Below are positions 17,640 through 25,681 of a DNA stretch of 40,988 bases, piece by piece. Location of the stretch: assembly GCA_016872855.1 (NCBI GenBank), contig VGYV01000003.1, positions 1 through 40,988 on the forward strand, given 5' to 3'. The notes below the pieces were generated by a model. It saw only the letters and a program-made list of their open reading frames with translations, had not been told where the DNA came from and did not search any database. Within the stretch, counting starts at the first letter, position 1. Each line of letters starts with the position of its first letter. The DNA comes from Planctomycetota bacterium. GTDB lineage: Bacteria; Planctomycetota; PUPC01; DSUN01. Both the position numbers and the translations under genes were made by a program.

Positions 17640-18662
17640 TTGCCTAGAGTCAGCGTCGTAATCCCCGCCTTCAACGCCGAGCGGTATCTCCGCGTAACGC
17701 TGGAGTCCGTCCTGGCCCAAACGTATCGGGACTTCGAGGTTGTGGTGGTGGATGACGGGTCGAGCGATGGGACGGCGGAGCTGGCGGCTGGCTTCGGCGA
17801 GCCCGTGCGTGTCATCCGCCAGGCCAACGCCGGGCCGTCCGCCGCCCGCAACCACGGCATCCGAGAGGCACGCGGCGACCTCGTCGCTTTCATTGACTCC
17901 GACGACCTGTGGCTGCCGGAGAAGCTGGCCGAGCAGGTGCCACTGTTTGAGGAGGAAAAGGGGACAGGCTCCTTTTTCGCTCGGGAAAAAGGTGCCTGTC
18001 CCCTTTTCCGAGTGGGCCTGGCCTACTGCCACGCCGAGCGAATGGACGCGGATGGGCGGCCGCTGCCGACGGCCCAGGCGCCGAAGCCGGTCGGGCATGT
18101 CTTCAGGGACTTCCTGCTTCGGAACCACTGTCCGACCTCGGCTGCGGTGATCCGCCGCGAGTGCTTCGAGCAGTGCGGCTACCTGCCCGAGGACATGGTG
18201 TGGGCCGAGGACTGGCACCTGTGGCTGCGCATCGCCCGACGTTACGACTTCGCCGCCGTCCCGCGCGTCCTCGTGCGCCATCGCGTCCATCCCGGAGCGC
18301 TCACGAAGCACATCGAGAAAGCCTACTTGGGCGCACGCCGCGTGCTCGAGACCGCGCTGGAGCCACGCGACCCGCCGGAGCTGCGCGCCTTGCGGCGAAG
18401 CGGCCTCCACCGCCTCGACCGCAACCAGGCGCTCAACCTGTTGGCCCTGGGCGAGACGCGTGCGGCCTGCCGCTGCTTCCGCCGGGCCATCGGCAACGGG
18501 CCAGGCGACCCCCACGCCTGGGCGGGACACCTGTTGGCGCTCTTGCCGGGCTTTGCGCGGCGGCCCCTGATGCGCGCCTGGAAGCGCCGCGTGCCCTGGG
18601 TGCCCTGGGCCGCCGACGGCCGGGCCGAAGCCCGAAGGTGGATGGATGGTGCAGGCGACTAA
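17640..18662 (+). CDS. Family 2 glycosyltransferase
   Basis: 340 residues from TTG 17640, which gives the typical [12 protein letters not shown] opening and has GGGG eight bases upstream; GTG 17631 is an alternative. GT2 motifs are [34 protein letters not shown] for the metal-binding DxD near residue 88, and [12 protein letters not shown] as the acceptor/base region. There are no membrane helices, so it is probably a cytosolic transferase. An in-frame inverted repeat at 17954-18009 encodes [18 protein letters not shown] immediately after the DxD block. It overlaps the next gene by 17 bases. Confidence 0.9.
   Translation: MPRVSVVIPAFNAERYLRVTLESVLAQTYRDFEVVVVDDGSSDGTAELAAGFGEPVRVIRQANAGPSAARNHGIREARGDLVAFIDSDDLWLPEKLAEQVPLFEEEKGTGSFFAREKGACPLFRVGLAYCHAERMDADGRPLPTAQAPKPVGHVFRDFLLRNHCPTSAAVIRRECFEQCGYLPEDMVWAEDWHLWLRIARRYDFAAVPRVLVRHRVHPGALTKHIEKAYLGARRVLETALEPRDPPELRALRRSGLHRLDRNQALNLLALGETRAACRCFRRAIGNGPGDPHAWAGHLLALLPGFARRPLMRAWKRRVPWVPWAADGRAEARRWMDGAGD
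17954..18009. repeat. GGAAAAGGGGACAGG inverted repeat inside GT2
   Basis: The 25-base arms 17954-17978 and 17985-18009 are complementary apart from one or two bases. A second member lies in the fusion gene at 29910-29964. Confidence 0.9.
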
Positions 18663-19623
18663 GAACGCCGTGAAGGCCGCCTACAGCGGGGCGCTCTGGC
18701 ACTCCGGAGCGCTCGCCGCGTGGCTGCGGGTGCGCCCCGGCCGCTGCCGGCCGTGGATTCTCAACTACCACCACATCGCCCCCGCCGCGTTCGAGGACCA
18801 CCTCCGCTGCCTCGTCCGCCGCTACCGCATCGTCACCCTCGATGCCTGCGTGGCGGCTCTGGCCAGCGGCGAGCCGCTGCCGCCCAATGCCGTGGCCATC
18901 ACGTTCGACGACGGCTACCAACAGGTCTACACCGAGCTGTTCCCCTTGCTGGCCAAGTATGAGGCCCCAGCGACCGTCTTCGTGCCCACGACGCCCGTGG
19001 ATACGGAACAGCTCCTCTGGTTCAACACAGTGAAGGGTTGGGTCTACAACAAGTACGCCAAGGAAGGGGCCTCTCTGCGGCTCGGCGACCAAGAGTTCCC
19101 ACTGAGCGGGGGTCCCGAAACCGCTTACGTCGCTGTCATGCGGCACCTCAATACCCTGAGCGTCCGTCAGCGCGACGCGGTGCTCGCCACGCGCCTGGAA
19201 GACGAGGGTACGGTGCTGTACAAGTTCCTGGATTGGTACCGCCCGCTCACCTGGGACCAGATGCGCGCGATGCAGGGGCTGGTGACGTTCGGCGGCCACA
19301 CGCGGACGCACCCCTGGCTGAGCCGCCTGTCGCGCGCGGAGGCGGAGGACGAGATTCTCGGCTCGAAGGCCCGCCTCGAGGAGATGCTGGGCACGCCCGT
19401 GCGCCACTTCGCCTATCCCTTCGGCTCGCCCGATTCGTTCACGGAGGAGACGGTCGAGGTCCTCAAGGCGGGCGGATTCGTGAGCGCGGCGACGACCAGT
19501 CGCGGGCCGTGCAGGGCGGGCGTGTCGCCATTCGCCCTGCCGCGCATCCTCTTCGATGGCAGCGTGGGCGGCAAGGCCGTCGCCGCGCGCTTGAGCGGAC
19601 TCTGGCTCTTCGTCTCCACGTGA
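18646..19623 (+). CDS. Polysaccharide deacetylase (NodB domain)
   Basis: 325 residues. ATG 18646 overlaps the upstream GT2. NodB signatures: [11 protein letters not shown] near residue 86, [28 protein letters not shown] near 216 with the HxxxH zinc pair, and [10 protein letters not shown]. It is probably an active N-deacetylase with a substrate different from its neighbour at 16401, as similarity outside the motifs is low. I saw no repeat insert in this gene, unlike most neighbours. Confidence 0.9.
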   Translation: MVQATKNAVKAAYSGALWHSGALAAWLRVRPGRCRPWILNYHHIAPAAFEDHLRCLVRRYRIVTLDACVAALASGEPLPPNAVAITFDDGYQQVYTELFPLLAKYEAPATVFVPTTPVDTEQLLWFNTVKGWVYNKYAKEGASLRLGDQEFPLSGGPETAYVAVMRHLNTLSVRQRDAVLATRLEDEGTVLYKFLDWYRPLTWDQMRAMQGLVTFGGHTRTHPWLSRLSRAEAEDEILGSKARLEEMLGTPVRHFAYPFGSPDSFTEETVEVLKAGGFVSAATTSRGPCRAGVSPFALPRILFDGSVGGKAVAARLSGLWLFVST

Positions 19624-19628
19624 GGCAA

Positions 19629-19657
19629 AGGGCCGGGACAAATGGTACAATGCTAGC
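19629..19657 (+). promoter_or_regulatory. Possible extended -10 promoter, leaderless start
   Basis: TGGTACAAT (TACAAT at 19646-19651) is an extended -10 box seven bases before the ATG at 19658. There is no clear -35 and no Shine-Dalgarno, so transcription could begin at the start codon itself. This is tentative. Confidence 0.35.
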
Positions 19658-20482
19658 ATGAGCCAGAAGGCCGCGGTTGTTGAGCACTTTGACCGCTTTG
19701 CGGCGGACGACCGCTGGTCGAGCCTGTACGACGAGATCCGCGACCCGCTGGCCGCCCACAGCTTCCTGATGCGCAAGCGGCGGGTCGAAGAGCTGTCCGA
19801 GTCGCTCGTGGGGCCGGGTTCGCTGGTACTCGACGTGGGCTGCGGCACGGGCCTCAGCGCCCCCTTCTACATCGAGAAGGGCTGCCACTACCAGGGAGTT
19901 GACATCGCGGAGAAGATGATCGAGCAGGCGAGGGCCAAGGTGCAGGATGAGCGGGCCGCCTTCGCCGTGGGCGACGTCGAGGCCGGCCTCGCCTTCCCTG
20001 ACGGGCATTTCGACCTCGTCATCGGCCTCGGGCTGCTCGAGTACCTCGACAAGCTGGACGCCGCGCTCGACGAGCTGGTGCGGGTGACGCGCCCCGGCGG
20101 GAGTCTCATTCTCACGGTGCCGAACCGCAACTGCGTGAACTATTTCACGACCCGCGTCCTCGGCCCCGTCGTGTCGAGCGCCTGGTGGCTCGTCAAGCGC
20201 CTGCTGCGCCGGCCCGTCGAGAAGCACGGTGTCTACCATCGCCGCGTCACCGCGGCCCGCTTCGGCCAGTGGCTCGCCGACCGCGGCTGCGCGAAGACGG
20301 GGCAGGCCTACTACAATCTGGAGGTGCTCTTCTACCCGCTGCACCGCATCTGCCCCAGGCTGGCCTACGCCGTCAAGCGCCGCGCCGAGCGCCGCCACGA
20401 CAGTTGGATGCACATCTTCGCCACGGGCTACATCCTCCGCTGCCAGAAGGGTGGGGGAGGGGAGGGAGGCGGCGGTGCCTGA
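19658..20482 (+). CDS. Class I SAM-dependent methyltransferase
   Basis: 274 residues. Motif I VLDVGCGTGLSAPF lies at about 57-70, YQGVDIAEKMIEQAR gives the ribose-binding acidic position, and FDLVIGLGLLEYLDKLD and VTRPGGSLILTVPNRN complete the Methyltransf_11 pattern. The C-terminal ~90 residues resemble the extra helical part of UbiE-like and sugar methyltransferases. It ends overlapping the radical SAM gene by eight bases, so the two should be translated together. Confidence 0.85.
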   Translation: MSQKAAVVEHFDRFAADDRWSSLYDEIRDPLAAHSFLMRKRRVEELSESLVGPGSLVLDVGCGTGLSAPFYIEKGCHYQGVDIAEKMIEQARAKVQDERAAFAVGDVEAGLAFPDGHFDLVIGLGLLEYLDKLDAALDELVRVTRPGGSLILTVPNRNCVNYFTTRVLGPVVSSAWWLVKRLLRRPVEKHGVYHRRVTAARFGQWLADRGCAKTGQAYYNLEVLFYPLHRICPRLAYAVKRRAERRHDSWMHIFATGYILRCQKGGGGEGGGGA

Positions 20483-21542
20483 CGAACGGCAGCTAGGACT
20501 GGACACGGAGCAGCGGCACGGCCTTCTGGGCAAGGTGCGCCGCGGGCTGGGGATGTGGTGGCGCGGCGAGGCATCGCTCCGCCGCGTCGTCAACGCAGGG
20601 CTGTGCAACCTCTCGCTCCGCTGGCGCCTCAGCCGCGTCCTCGGCAGGCCATACTTCCTGATGATCGAGCCGACCAATGCCTGCAATCTCCGCTGCCCCC
20701 TGTGCCCCACGGGGCGCGGCACGCTGGGCCGCGAGGCTGCGTTCCTGCCCCTCGACCTCTTCCGGCGGTGCATCGCCGAGCTGGGCCGCACCCTCATCGA
20801 GGTCAACGTGTCCAACTACGGCGAGCCGATGATGCACAAGGACCTTCCCGCGATGATCGCCTGCGCGAAGGGGGCGGGCGCGCGCGTCTCCATCGGCTCC
20901 AACGGCCATTTCCTGAACGATGAGACGGCGCGAGAGCTTGTCGAGAGCGGCCTCGGCCTCATCTACATCTCCTTCGACGGCCTCGACCAGGCGACCTATG
21001 AGAAGTACCGCGTCCGCGGCCACTTCGACAAGGTCGTCGCGGGCGTCAAGTCCCTGCTCGCCCAGCGAAAGGCCCTCGGCAAGGCGAACCCCTTCGTCGA
21101 ACTCCAGTTCCTCGTGATGAAGCACAACGAGCAGCAGCTCGACGCCTTCCGCGCGCTCGCCGACGAGTTGGGCGCCGACCGCCGCGTCATCAAGCCCGTG
21201 AGCTTCAACGTCGCCGACTGGGATGACCCTGCCACCCAGGCGGCCTTCGGCGAGTTCTGCCCCGCAAGCGAGGAGTTCCAGGTGTATCGGCGGGAGGGCG
21301 AGGCCTGGCGCTGGAAGCGGGCCGAGCTGGCCTTCTGCACGGCCCCGTGGCGCTCGCTCACCGTGCTGGCCGACGGCTCGGTCGTGCCCTGCTGCCGCGA
21401 CCCGCGCGGCCACTACGCGATGGGCAACGTGAGCGACGGCGTGCTGCGGGTGTGGAACAACGCGCGCTTCCGCGCCTTCCGCAAGGCCCTCGCGCGCCGC
21501 CGCGGCCAGATGCCTATCTGCAAGGTCTGCCCCGGAGAATGA
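20475..21542 (+). CDS. Radical SAM protein with SPASM-type C terminus
   Basis: 355 residues from GTG 20475, which overlaps the methyltransferase stop and has GGAGG upstream. CNLRCPLC near residue 70 is the C-x3-C-x2-C cluster motif; NYGEPMMHKD is the GGE-like SAM motif. The C-terminal CTAPWRSLTVLADGSVVPCC, with DPRGHYAMGN and the final CKVC, is a SPASM/Twitch-type region for an auxiliary iron-sulfur cluster. The neighbours argue for modification of a sugar, lipid or small peptide of the surface glycan pathway rather than a RiPP, since no precursor peptide gene is visible. Confidence 0.85.
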   Translation: MPDERQLGLDTEQRHGLLGKVRRGLGMWWRGEASLRRVVNAGLCNLSLRWRLSRVLGRPYFLMIEPTNACNLRCPLCPTGRGTLGREAAFLPLDLFRRCIAELGRTLIEVNVSNYGEPMMHKDLPAMIACAKGAGARVSIGSNGHFLNDETARELVESGLGLIYISFDGLDQATYEKYRVRGHFDKVVAGVKSLLAQRKALGKANPFVELQFLVMKHNEQQLDAFRALADELGADRRVIKPVSFNVADWDDPATQAAFGEFCPASEEFQVYRREGEAWRWKRAELAFCTAPWRSLTVLADGSVVPCCRDPRGHYAMGNVSDGVLRVWNNARFRAFRKALARRRGQMPICKVCPGE

Positions 21543-21555
21543 GAGCCGAATGCCC

Positions 21556-21660
21556 GATTGGCAATCCGTAATGCGTAATTCGTAATCCGTAACAGGACAA
21601 GAAAAGACCTGGCCTTTTGCTCTCTTCTGGTTACGGATTACGGATTACGGATTACGCGAT
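21556..21660. repeat. 7-base TTACGGA array with inverted partner
   Basis: AATCCGT, AATGCGT, AATTCGT, AATCCGT (21564-21591) is mirrored by TTACGGA units at 21631-21656. All units keep a 7-base period. It fills the gap between radical SAM and GT2 genes. Confidence 0.9.
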
Positions 21661-21672
21661 ACGGACACAGCA

Positions 21673-22620
21673 ATGAACGATACGGTCCTGCCACCTGTTT
21701 CAGTGGTGGTCGCAGCCTACAACTCGCGCGACACGATGGCCCGCTGCATCGAGGCCCTTCAGAAGCTCGATTACCCCAGCTTCGAGATCATCGTGGTGGA
21801 CAATGCTTCCACCGACCACACGCGCGCCATCGCCAGCCGCTTCCCCGTGAAGGTGCTCGACGAGCCGCGCCGCGGCTGGCCCGCCGCACGCAACCGCGCG
21901 TGGCACTGGTCGAAGGCAGCATTCGTGGCGAACATTGACGCCGATTGCTTCGCCGAGCCGCAATGGCTGCGCGAGCTGGTCGCCGCACTCCTGGCCGACC
22001 CCGGGGCTGGCTGCGCCGTCGGCCGCACCCACGTCGAGCCGGGCAAGACCCTCGCCGAGCAGCACTACGCGGCCTGCGACCCGTTCAACATCGAGAAATA
22101 CGTGCAGGGCACGGAGCGGGCCTTCGGGCGGGCCTGCCCCTGGGGCGGGGGGAACAACTGCTTCCGCCGCGAGGTGCTCGAGGCCGTCGGCGGCTACGAC
22201 GCCGAGACCTACACCTCGGGCGCCGACCGCGAATACCACAAGCGCTTCGAGGGGGCCACGGGCCTCCGCACCGTCTACGCCCCGAAGGCCGTCATCTGGC
22301 ACGTCGCGCGCGGCTCCGTGCGCGAGCTCTTCCGCAACGCCGCCAAGTACGCCGCCGACGGCGTGGTCCAGGCTCAGTCTGACCCGAGCGTCGCGACGTA
22401 CCTGCGCGGCTACGTGCGGCGGAACGTGGGCTACATCGCCCGCAACGCCGCGGGCCTCGCCTGGCGGGCCGCCAGGTTCCTGGTCGGCTGCGAGACGCGC
22501 CTCCGCGTCGCCCGGCCCTTCTTCTACAGCGTGCAGGAGCTTGGCTCAATCTGCGGCTACTACCGCGGCCGCCGCCGAGTCCGCGCGTTGGCGAGGGAAA
22601 GCAGAGTCAAGGTAAAATGA
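21673..22620 (+). CDS. Family 2 glycosyltransferase
   Basis: 315 residues. VSVVVAAYNSRDTM opens the domain, IIVVDNASTDHTR follows, and FVANIDADCF near residue 90 is the DxD. WGGGNNCFRREVLEAVGGYD and SGADREYHKRF form the acceptor and catalytic-base region. No membrane segments are evident. It likely transfers a single residue to a lipid-linked acceptor. The final VKVK and stop come from the AAAATGA repeat that begins at 22609. Confidence 0.9.
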   Translation: MNDTVLPPVSVVVAAYNSRDTMARCIEALQKLDYPSFEIIVVDNASTDHTRAIASRFPVKVLDEPRRGWPAARNRAWHWSKAAFVANIDADCFAEPQWLRELVAALLADPGAGCAVGRTHVEPGKTLAEQHYAACDPFNIEKYVQGTERAFGRACPWGGGNNCFRREVLEAVGGYDAETYTSGADREYHKRFEGATGLRTVYAPKAVIWHVARGSVRELFRNAAKYAADGVVQAQSDPSVATYLRGYVRRNVGYIARNAAGLAWRAARFLVGCETRLRVARPFFYSVQELGSICGYYRGRRRVRALARESRVKVK

Positions 22621-22690
22621 TTGCGCGGTAAAATGATAGGAAGAAGATCAGGCTTCTGGACCCTGTCATTCTACCCGGGATCATTTTGCC
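22609..22690. repeat. AAAATGAT repeat with inverted partner
   Basis: AAGGTAAAATGATTGCGCGG and GTAAAATGATAGG lead, and TGTCATTCTACCCGGGATCA with TTTTGCC closes in inverted orientation. The sister copy is at 24017-24101. The TGA of the upstream GT2 gene lies in the first AAAATGA. Confidence 0.85.
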
Positions 22691-22693
22691 TGT

Positions 22694-24028
22694 TTGCGCC
22701 TTCAGCCGAGGGAATCAGGGATCAACACGCCGGCTGTCGTCCTCTACATGAGCTACCTCGGCCTCGGGCTGGTGCGCGCCCTGGGGCGTGAGGGCGTGCG
22801 CGTCTTCGCACTTGACCCGCACCGCGATGCCCTGGGCATGAACTCCCGCTACTGCACGCCCGTCGTGACCCCCGACATCGTAGCCCGCCGCTCCGCGGCG
22901 GAATGCTGCCGCGTCGGAGACGCGGACCACGCCAAGGAGAGCGAAGCGCGCTACCTGGAGTTCCTGCTCGACTTCGGCCGCCGGCTGCCGCAGAAGGCCG
23001 TGCTCTATCCCACGGGCGACCCAACAGTGGTGCTCCTCTCGCGCGAGCGCGCGGCCCTGTCGCAGTACTATCACTTCGTCATGCCCGACCACGCGACGGC
23101 GCTGAAGCTGCTGACAAAGGACGGCTTGGACGCCGCGGCTCGGGAGCACGGCATCCCTGCTCCGCGCACCGTCATCCCCGCCGACCGCGCGGGGGTGGAG
23201 GCCGCGGCGCGCGAACTCCAGTTCCCCGTCCTCCTCAAGCCCGCCGAGAGCCACGCCTGGAAGGCCCCTGAGGTCGTCCGCCTCATAGGGGTGGGCACGA
23301 AGGTCATTCCCTGCGCCTCGCAAGGGGAACTGCTCGCCCGGTACGACACCCTCTGTGAGTGCAGGACTGAAATCGGAAATCGGAAATCGGAAATCGGAAA
23401 CCAGCCGAGGGTGATCATCCAGGAGATGATCCCTGGTGAGGACGAGCGTCTGGTCTACTGCTGCTTCTACGTCGGGCGGGGCGGCGAGCCGCTGGGCGTG
23501 TTCGCGGGGCGGAAGCGCCGCGTGCTGCCGCCCGGCCTCGGCTCGGCCAGCTTCGCCGAGAGCATGGCCGACCCCGCGCTCACCGACGTCACGCTGCGGC
23601 TCCTCCGCGCCGTGGGCTACCGCGGCCTCGGAGGGGTCGAGTTCAAGCTCGACCCGCGCGACAACACTTACAAGCTCATCGAGTTCAACGCCCGCTTCGG
23701 CCTTTGGGACGCGCTGGGCGCCCGCTGCGGGGTGAACCTGGCGCACATTGCGTGGCGGGACGCGCAGGGGTCGCCCGTCGAGCCGCGGCTCCGCTGCCGG
23801 ACGGGCGTGAAGTGGGTCTCGATGCAACGGGACCTGTCGGCGTTCCGGCTCTACCGTCGGCAGGGCAAGCTGAGCACGTGGCAGTGGCTCCGCTCGCTCG
23901 CTGGCGAGAAGATGTGGGCCGTCCTCGCGTGGGACGACTTGGCCCCCTTCCTCTCCACCGCCCCCAGCTATCTGTGGGGCCTTTTGGCGCCGAGGCTTGG
24001 GCTGCGAAGAGGTCGTAAGGCAAAATGA
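22694..24028 (+). CDS. ATP-grasp family ligase
   Basis: About 444 residues, probably from TTG 22694 (no strong RBS seen). TPAVVLYMSYLGLGLVRALG is a pre-ATP-grasp Rossmann strand; the ATP-grasp core shows FPVLLKPAESHAW, PRVIIQEMIPGEDERLVYCC, and the metal-binding GGVEFKLD and LIEFNARFGLWD. These enzymes join a carboxylate, via an acyl phosphate, to an amine or thiol; some clusters use them to add amino acids to sugars or polyketide-like chains. In-frame inserts occur at 22880-22935 (RRSAAECCRVGDAD) and 23367-23401 (TEIGNRKSEIGN). The last residues and TGA are in the AAAATGAT repeat. Confidence 0.8.
   Translation: MRLQPRESGINTPAVVLYMSYLGLGLVRALGREGVRVFALDPHRDALGMNSRYCTPVVTPDIVARRSAAECCRVGDADHAKESEARYLEFLLDFGRRLPQKAVLYPTGDPTVVLLSRERAALSQYYHFVMPDHATALKLLTKDGLDAAAREHGIPAPRTVIPADRAGVEAAARELQFPVLLKPAESHAWKAPEVVRLIGVGTKVIPCASQGELLARYDTLCECRTEIGNRKSEIGNQPRVIIQEMIPGEDERLVYCCFYVGRGGEPLGVFAGRKRRVLPPGLGSASFAESMADPALTDVTLRLLRAVGYRGLGGVEFKLDPRDNTYKLIEFNARFGLWDALGARCGVNLAHIAWRDAQGSPVEPRLRCRTGVKWVSMQRDLSAFRLYRRQGKLSTWQWLRSLAGEKMWAVLAWDDLAPFLSTAPSYLWGLLAPRLGLRRGRKAK
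23367..23401. repeat. 7-base AAATCGG array inside ATP-grasp gene
   Basis: Four perfect AAATCGG heptamers encode SEIGNRK-type residues, a 7-residue period that arises from three heptamers. Confidence 0.85.
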
Positions 24029-24101
24029 TTGAGCGGCAAAATGATAAGATGGGAATCAGGGTCCGGATTCCTATCATTTTGCCCGCAATCATTTTGCCTT
24101 C
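24017..24101. repeat. AAAATGAT repeat with inverted partner
   Basis: GGCAAAATGATTGAGCGGC and AAAATGATAAG are mirrored by CTATCATTTTGCC and GCAATCATTTTGCC. The ATP-grasp stop codon is the TGA of the first AAAATGA, exactly as in the copy at 22609. Confidence 0.9.
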
Positions 24102-24137
24102 TATCTGCTTGCCGCTTGCAGGCTTGGAGCATTGCCG

Positions 24138-25568
24138 TTGAGAGTCGCACTGATCCAGCCGCCGATGGATTCGGACTACCCGCCCCTGAGCCTCGGCTCG
24201 CTCGCGGCCTATCTGGCGGCGAAGGGGCACGAGCCGCGCATCTTCGACCTCCAGGTGCCGGCCCAGCGGGCCGCCTGGCCCGGCTCGCTGGCGGAGTTCG
24301 AGCCCCGCCTTGTCGGCGTGACGGCCATGACCCCCACCATCGCGGCCGCGGCCGAGGTGGGCCGCGCGTGCAAGCAGGCGGCGCCCGACGCCACGCTTGT
24401 CCTCGGCGGCTATCACGTGAGCTTCCTGCCCGAGGAAACGATGCGGCGCTACCCCGCCTTCGACCTCGGCGTCGTTGGCGAGGGCGAGGTGACGCTGGCC
24501 GAGCTTTGCGACCGCCTCGAGGCCAGCCAGTCGCCTGAGGGAATCGCGGGCCTTGTCTGGCGGACCGATTGCAGATTGAAATCTGAAATCGGCAATCTGA
24601 GATCTGAAATCGCTCTGGGCCCGCCCCGCGAGCGAATTCGGGACCTCGACAGCCTGCCCTGGCCCCACGAGCACTACGACCTCGACCACTATCTGTGGTA
24701 CGGGGGCTACACTGGGCGCTGGACCTTCAAGTGCGCGAGCGCCATCGTCTCGCGCGGCTGCCCGTTCCGCTGCCGTTTCTGCGCCTCGCAGCGGTTCTGG
24801 TCCCACCGCTACCTCGTCGTCTCGCCCGAGCGCGTGGTGGACGAGATGCGGTGGCTGGCCCGCCACGGCGCGCGGAGCGTGTACTTCCGCGACAGCACGT
24901 TCAACGTCAACAGGAAATGGCTCCGCGAGTTCTGCGCGGCCAAGGGGCGGGCGGGCGTGAAGATGCGGTGGCTGTGCAACAGCCGGGTGGACACGCTGGA
25001 CGAAGAGCAGCTTGCCCTGATGGCCGAGGCGGGCCTCGAAGCGCTCTACTTCGGCGTCGAGAGCGGCAGCCAGCGCATCCTCGACTACTACGGCAAAGGC
25101 GTCACCGTCGAGCAGACCCGCGAGGCATTCCGCCTCTGCCATAGGCACGGCGTCGCCACGGCAGCCTACTTCATGATTGGCGCGCCCATCGAGACCCGGG
25201 CCGACATCGAGGAGAGCCGCAAGCTCGCCTACGAGCTGCGGGCGAAGTACACCTACTGGTTCATCTACACCCCGCTGCCGGGCGCCCCGCTCTACGACGA
25301 CTTCATCGAGCGGGGCTACAAGCCGGACTTCGAGCACTTCGTCTTCAGCCGCGCGACGATTCCCGTGGGCGACCTGGCCCCCGAGGAGCTGGAGGCCCTT
25401 CACCACGAACTCGTCGCCGAGTTCCGGCGGAAGGCCACGCGGGGCGAGGTCTGGCGCCGACGCTGGGAGATCCTCCGCTCGGTCCGCTCCTGGCGCGACG
25501 TGCGGCATCTGGGCCGCAAGCTCGCGCGACGGATCGGGCTGGGTGGTCGGGGACAAGTCGAGGGTTGA
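24138..25568 (+). CDS. Cobalamin-binding-type radical SAM protein, copy 1
   Basis: 476 residues. TTG 24138 gives MRVALIQPP, matching the start of the paralogue at 25682, and has GGAG eight bases upstream. The N-terminal ~150 residues resemble the B12-binding Rossmann domain of BchE-like enzymes (LRVALIQPP, LVGVTAMTPTIAAA, LVLGGYHVSFLPEE, VVGEGE). The radical SAM core has CPFRCRFC near residue 207, VYFRDSTFNVN and LYFGVESGSQRILDYYGKG. Class B enzymes of this type methylate or cyclise unactivated carbons. A heptamer repeat (24567-24613) sits between the two domains. Likely membrane-peripheral or cytosolic; the substrate is unknown. Confidence 0.85.
   Translation: MRVALIQPPMDSDYPPLSLGSLAAYLAAKGHEPRIFDLQVPAQRAAWPGSLAEFEPRLVGVTAMTPTIAAAAEVGRACKQAAPDATLVLGGYHVSFLPEETMRRYPAFDLGVVGEGEVTLAELCDRLEASQSPEGIAGLVWRTDCRLKSEIGNLRSEIALGPPRERIRDLDSLPWPHEHYDLDHYLWYGGYTGRWTFKCASAIVSRGCPFRCRFCASQRFWSHRYLVVSPERVVDEMRWLARHGARSVYFRDSTFNVNRKWLREFCAAKGRAGVKMRWLCNSRVDTLDEEQLALMAEAGLEALYFGVESGSQRILDYYGKGVTVEQTREAFRLCHRHGVATAAYFMIGAPIETRADIEESRKLAYELRAKYTYWFIYTPLPGAPLYDDFIERGYKPDFEHFVFSRATIPVGDLAPEELEALHHELVAEFRRKATRGEVWRRRWEILRSVRSWRDVRHLGRKLARRIGLGGRGQVEG
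24567..24613. repeat. 7-base repeat array between domains of radical SAM copy 1
   Basis: Units such as GATTGCA, GATTGAA, AAATCGG and CAATCTG encode DCRLKSEIGNLRSEI. It sits at the same protein position as the array in copy 2. Confidence 0.8.
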
Positions 25569-25576
25569 AAGGAGGC

Positions 25577-25668
25577 GGGGATGAATGGATGTATGGATGA
25601 ATGGATGAGTGCCAGAGCGCGTGCGGGTTCTGACATTCATCCATTCATCCACCCATCCAACCATCCCC
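25577..25668. repeat. 8-base GGATGAAT array with inverted partner
   Basis: The third copy of the 15251/17515 element, between the two radical SAM genes. ATGAATGG units lead and ATTCATCC, ACCCATCC, AACCATCC close. Confidence 0.9.
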
Positions 25669-25681
25669 CTGGGGCTTTGGA

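Noticed and set aside
20475-21542. RiPP maturase locus
   Set aside because: The SPASM region fits, but no short precursor peptide, RRE domain or peptidase/transporter is next to it.
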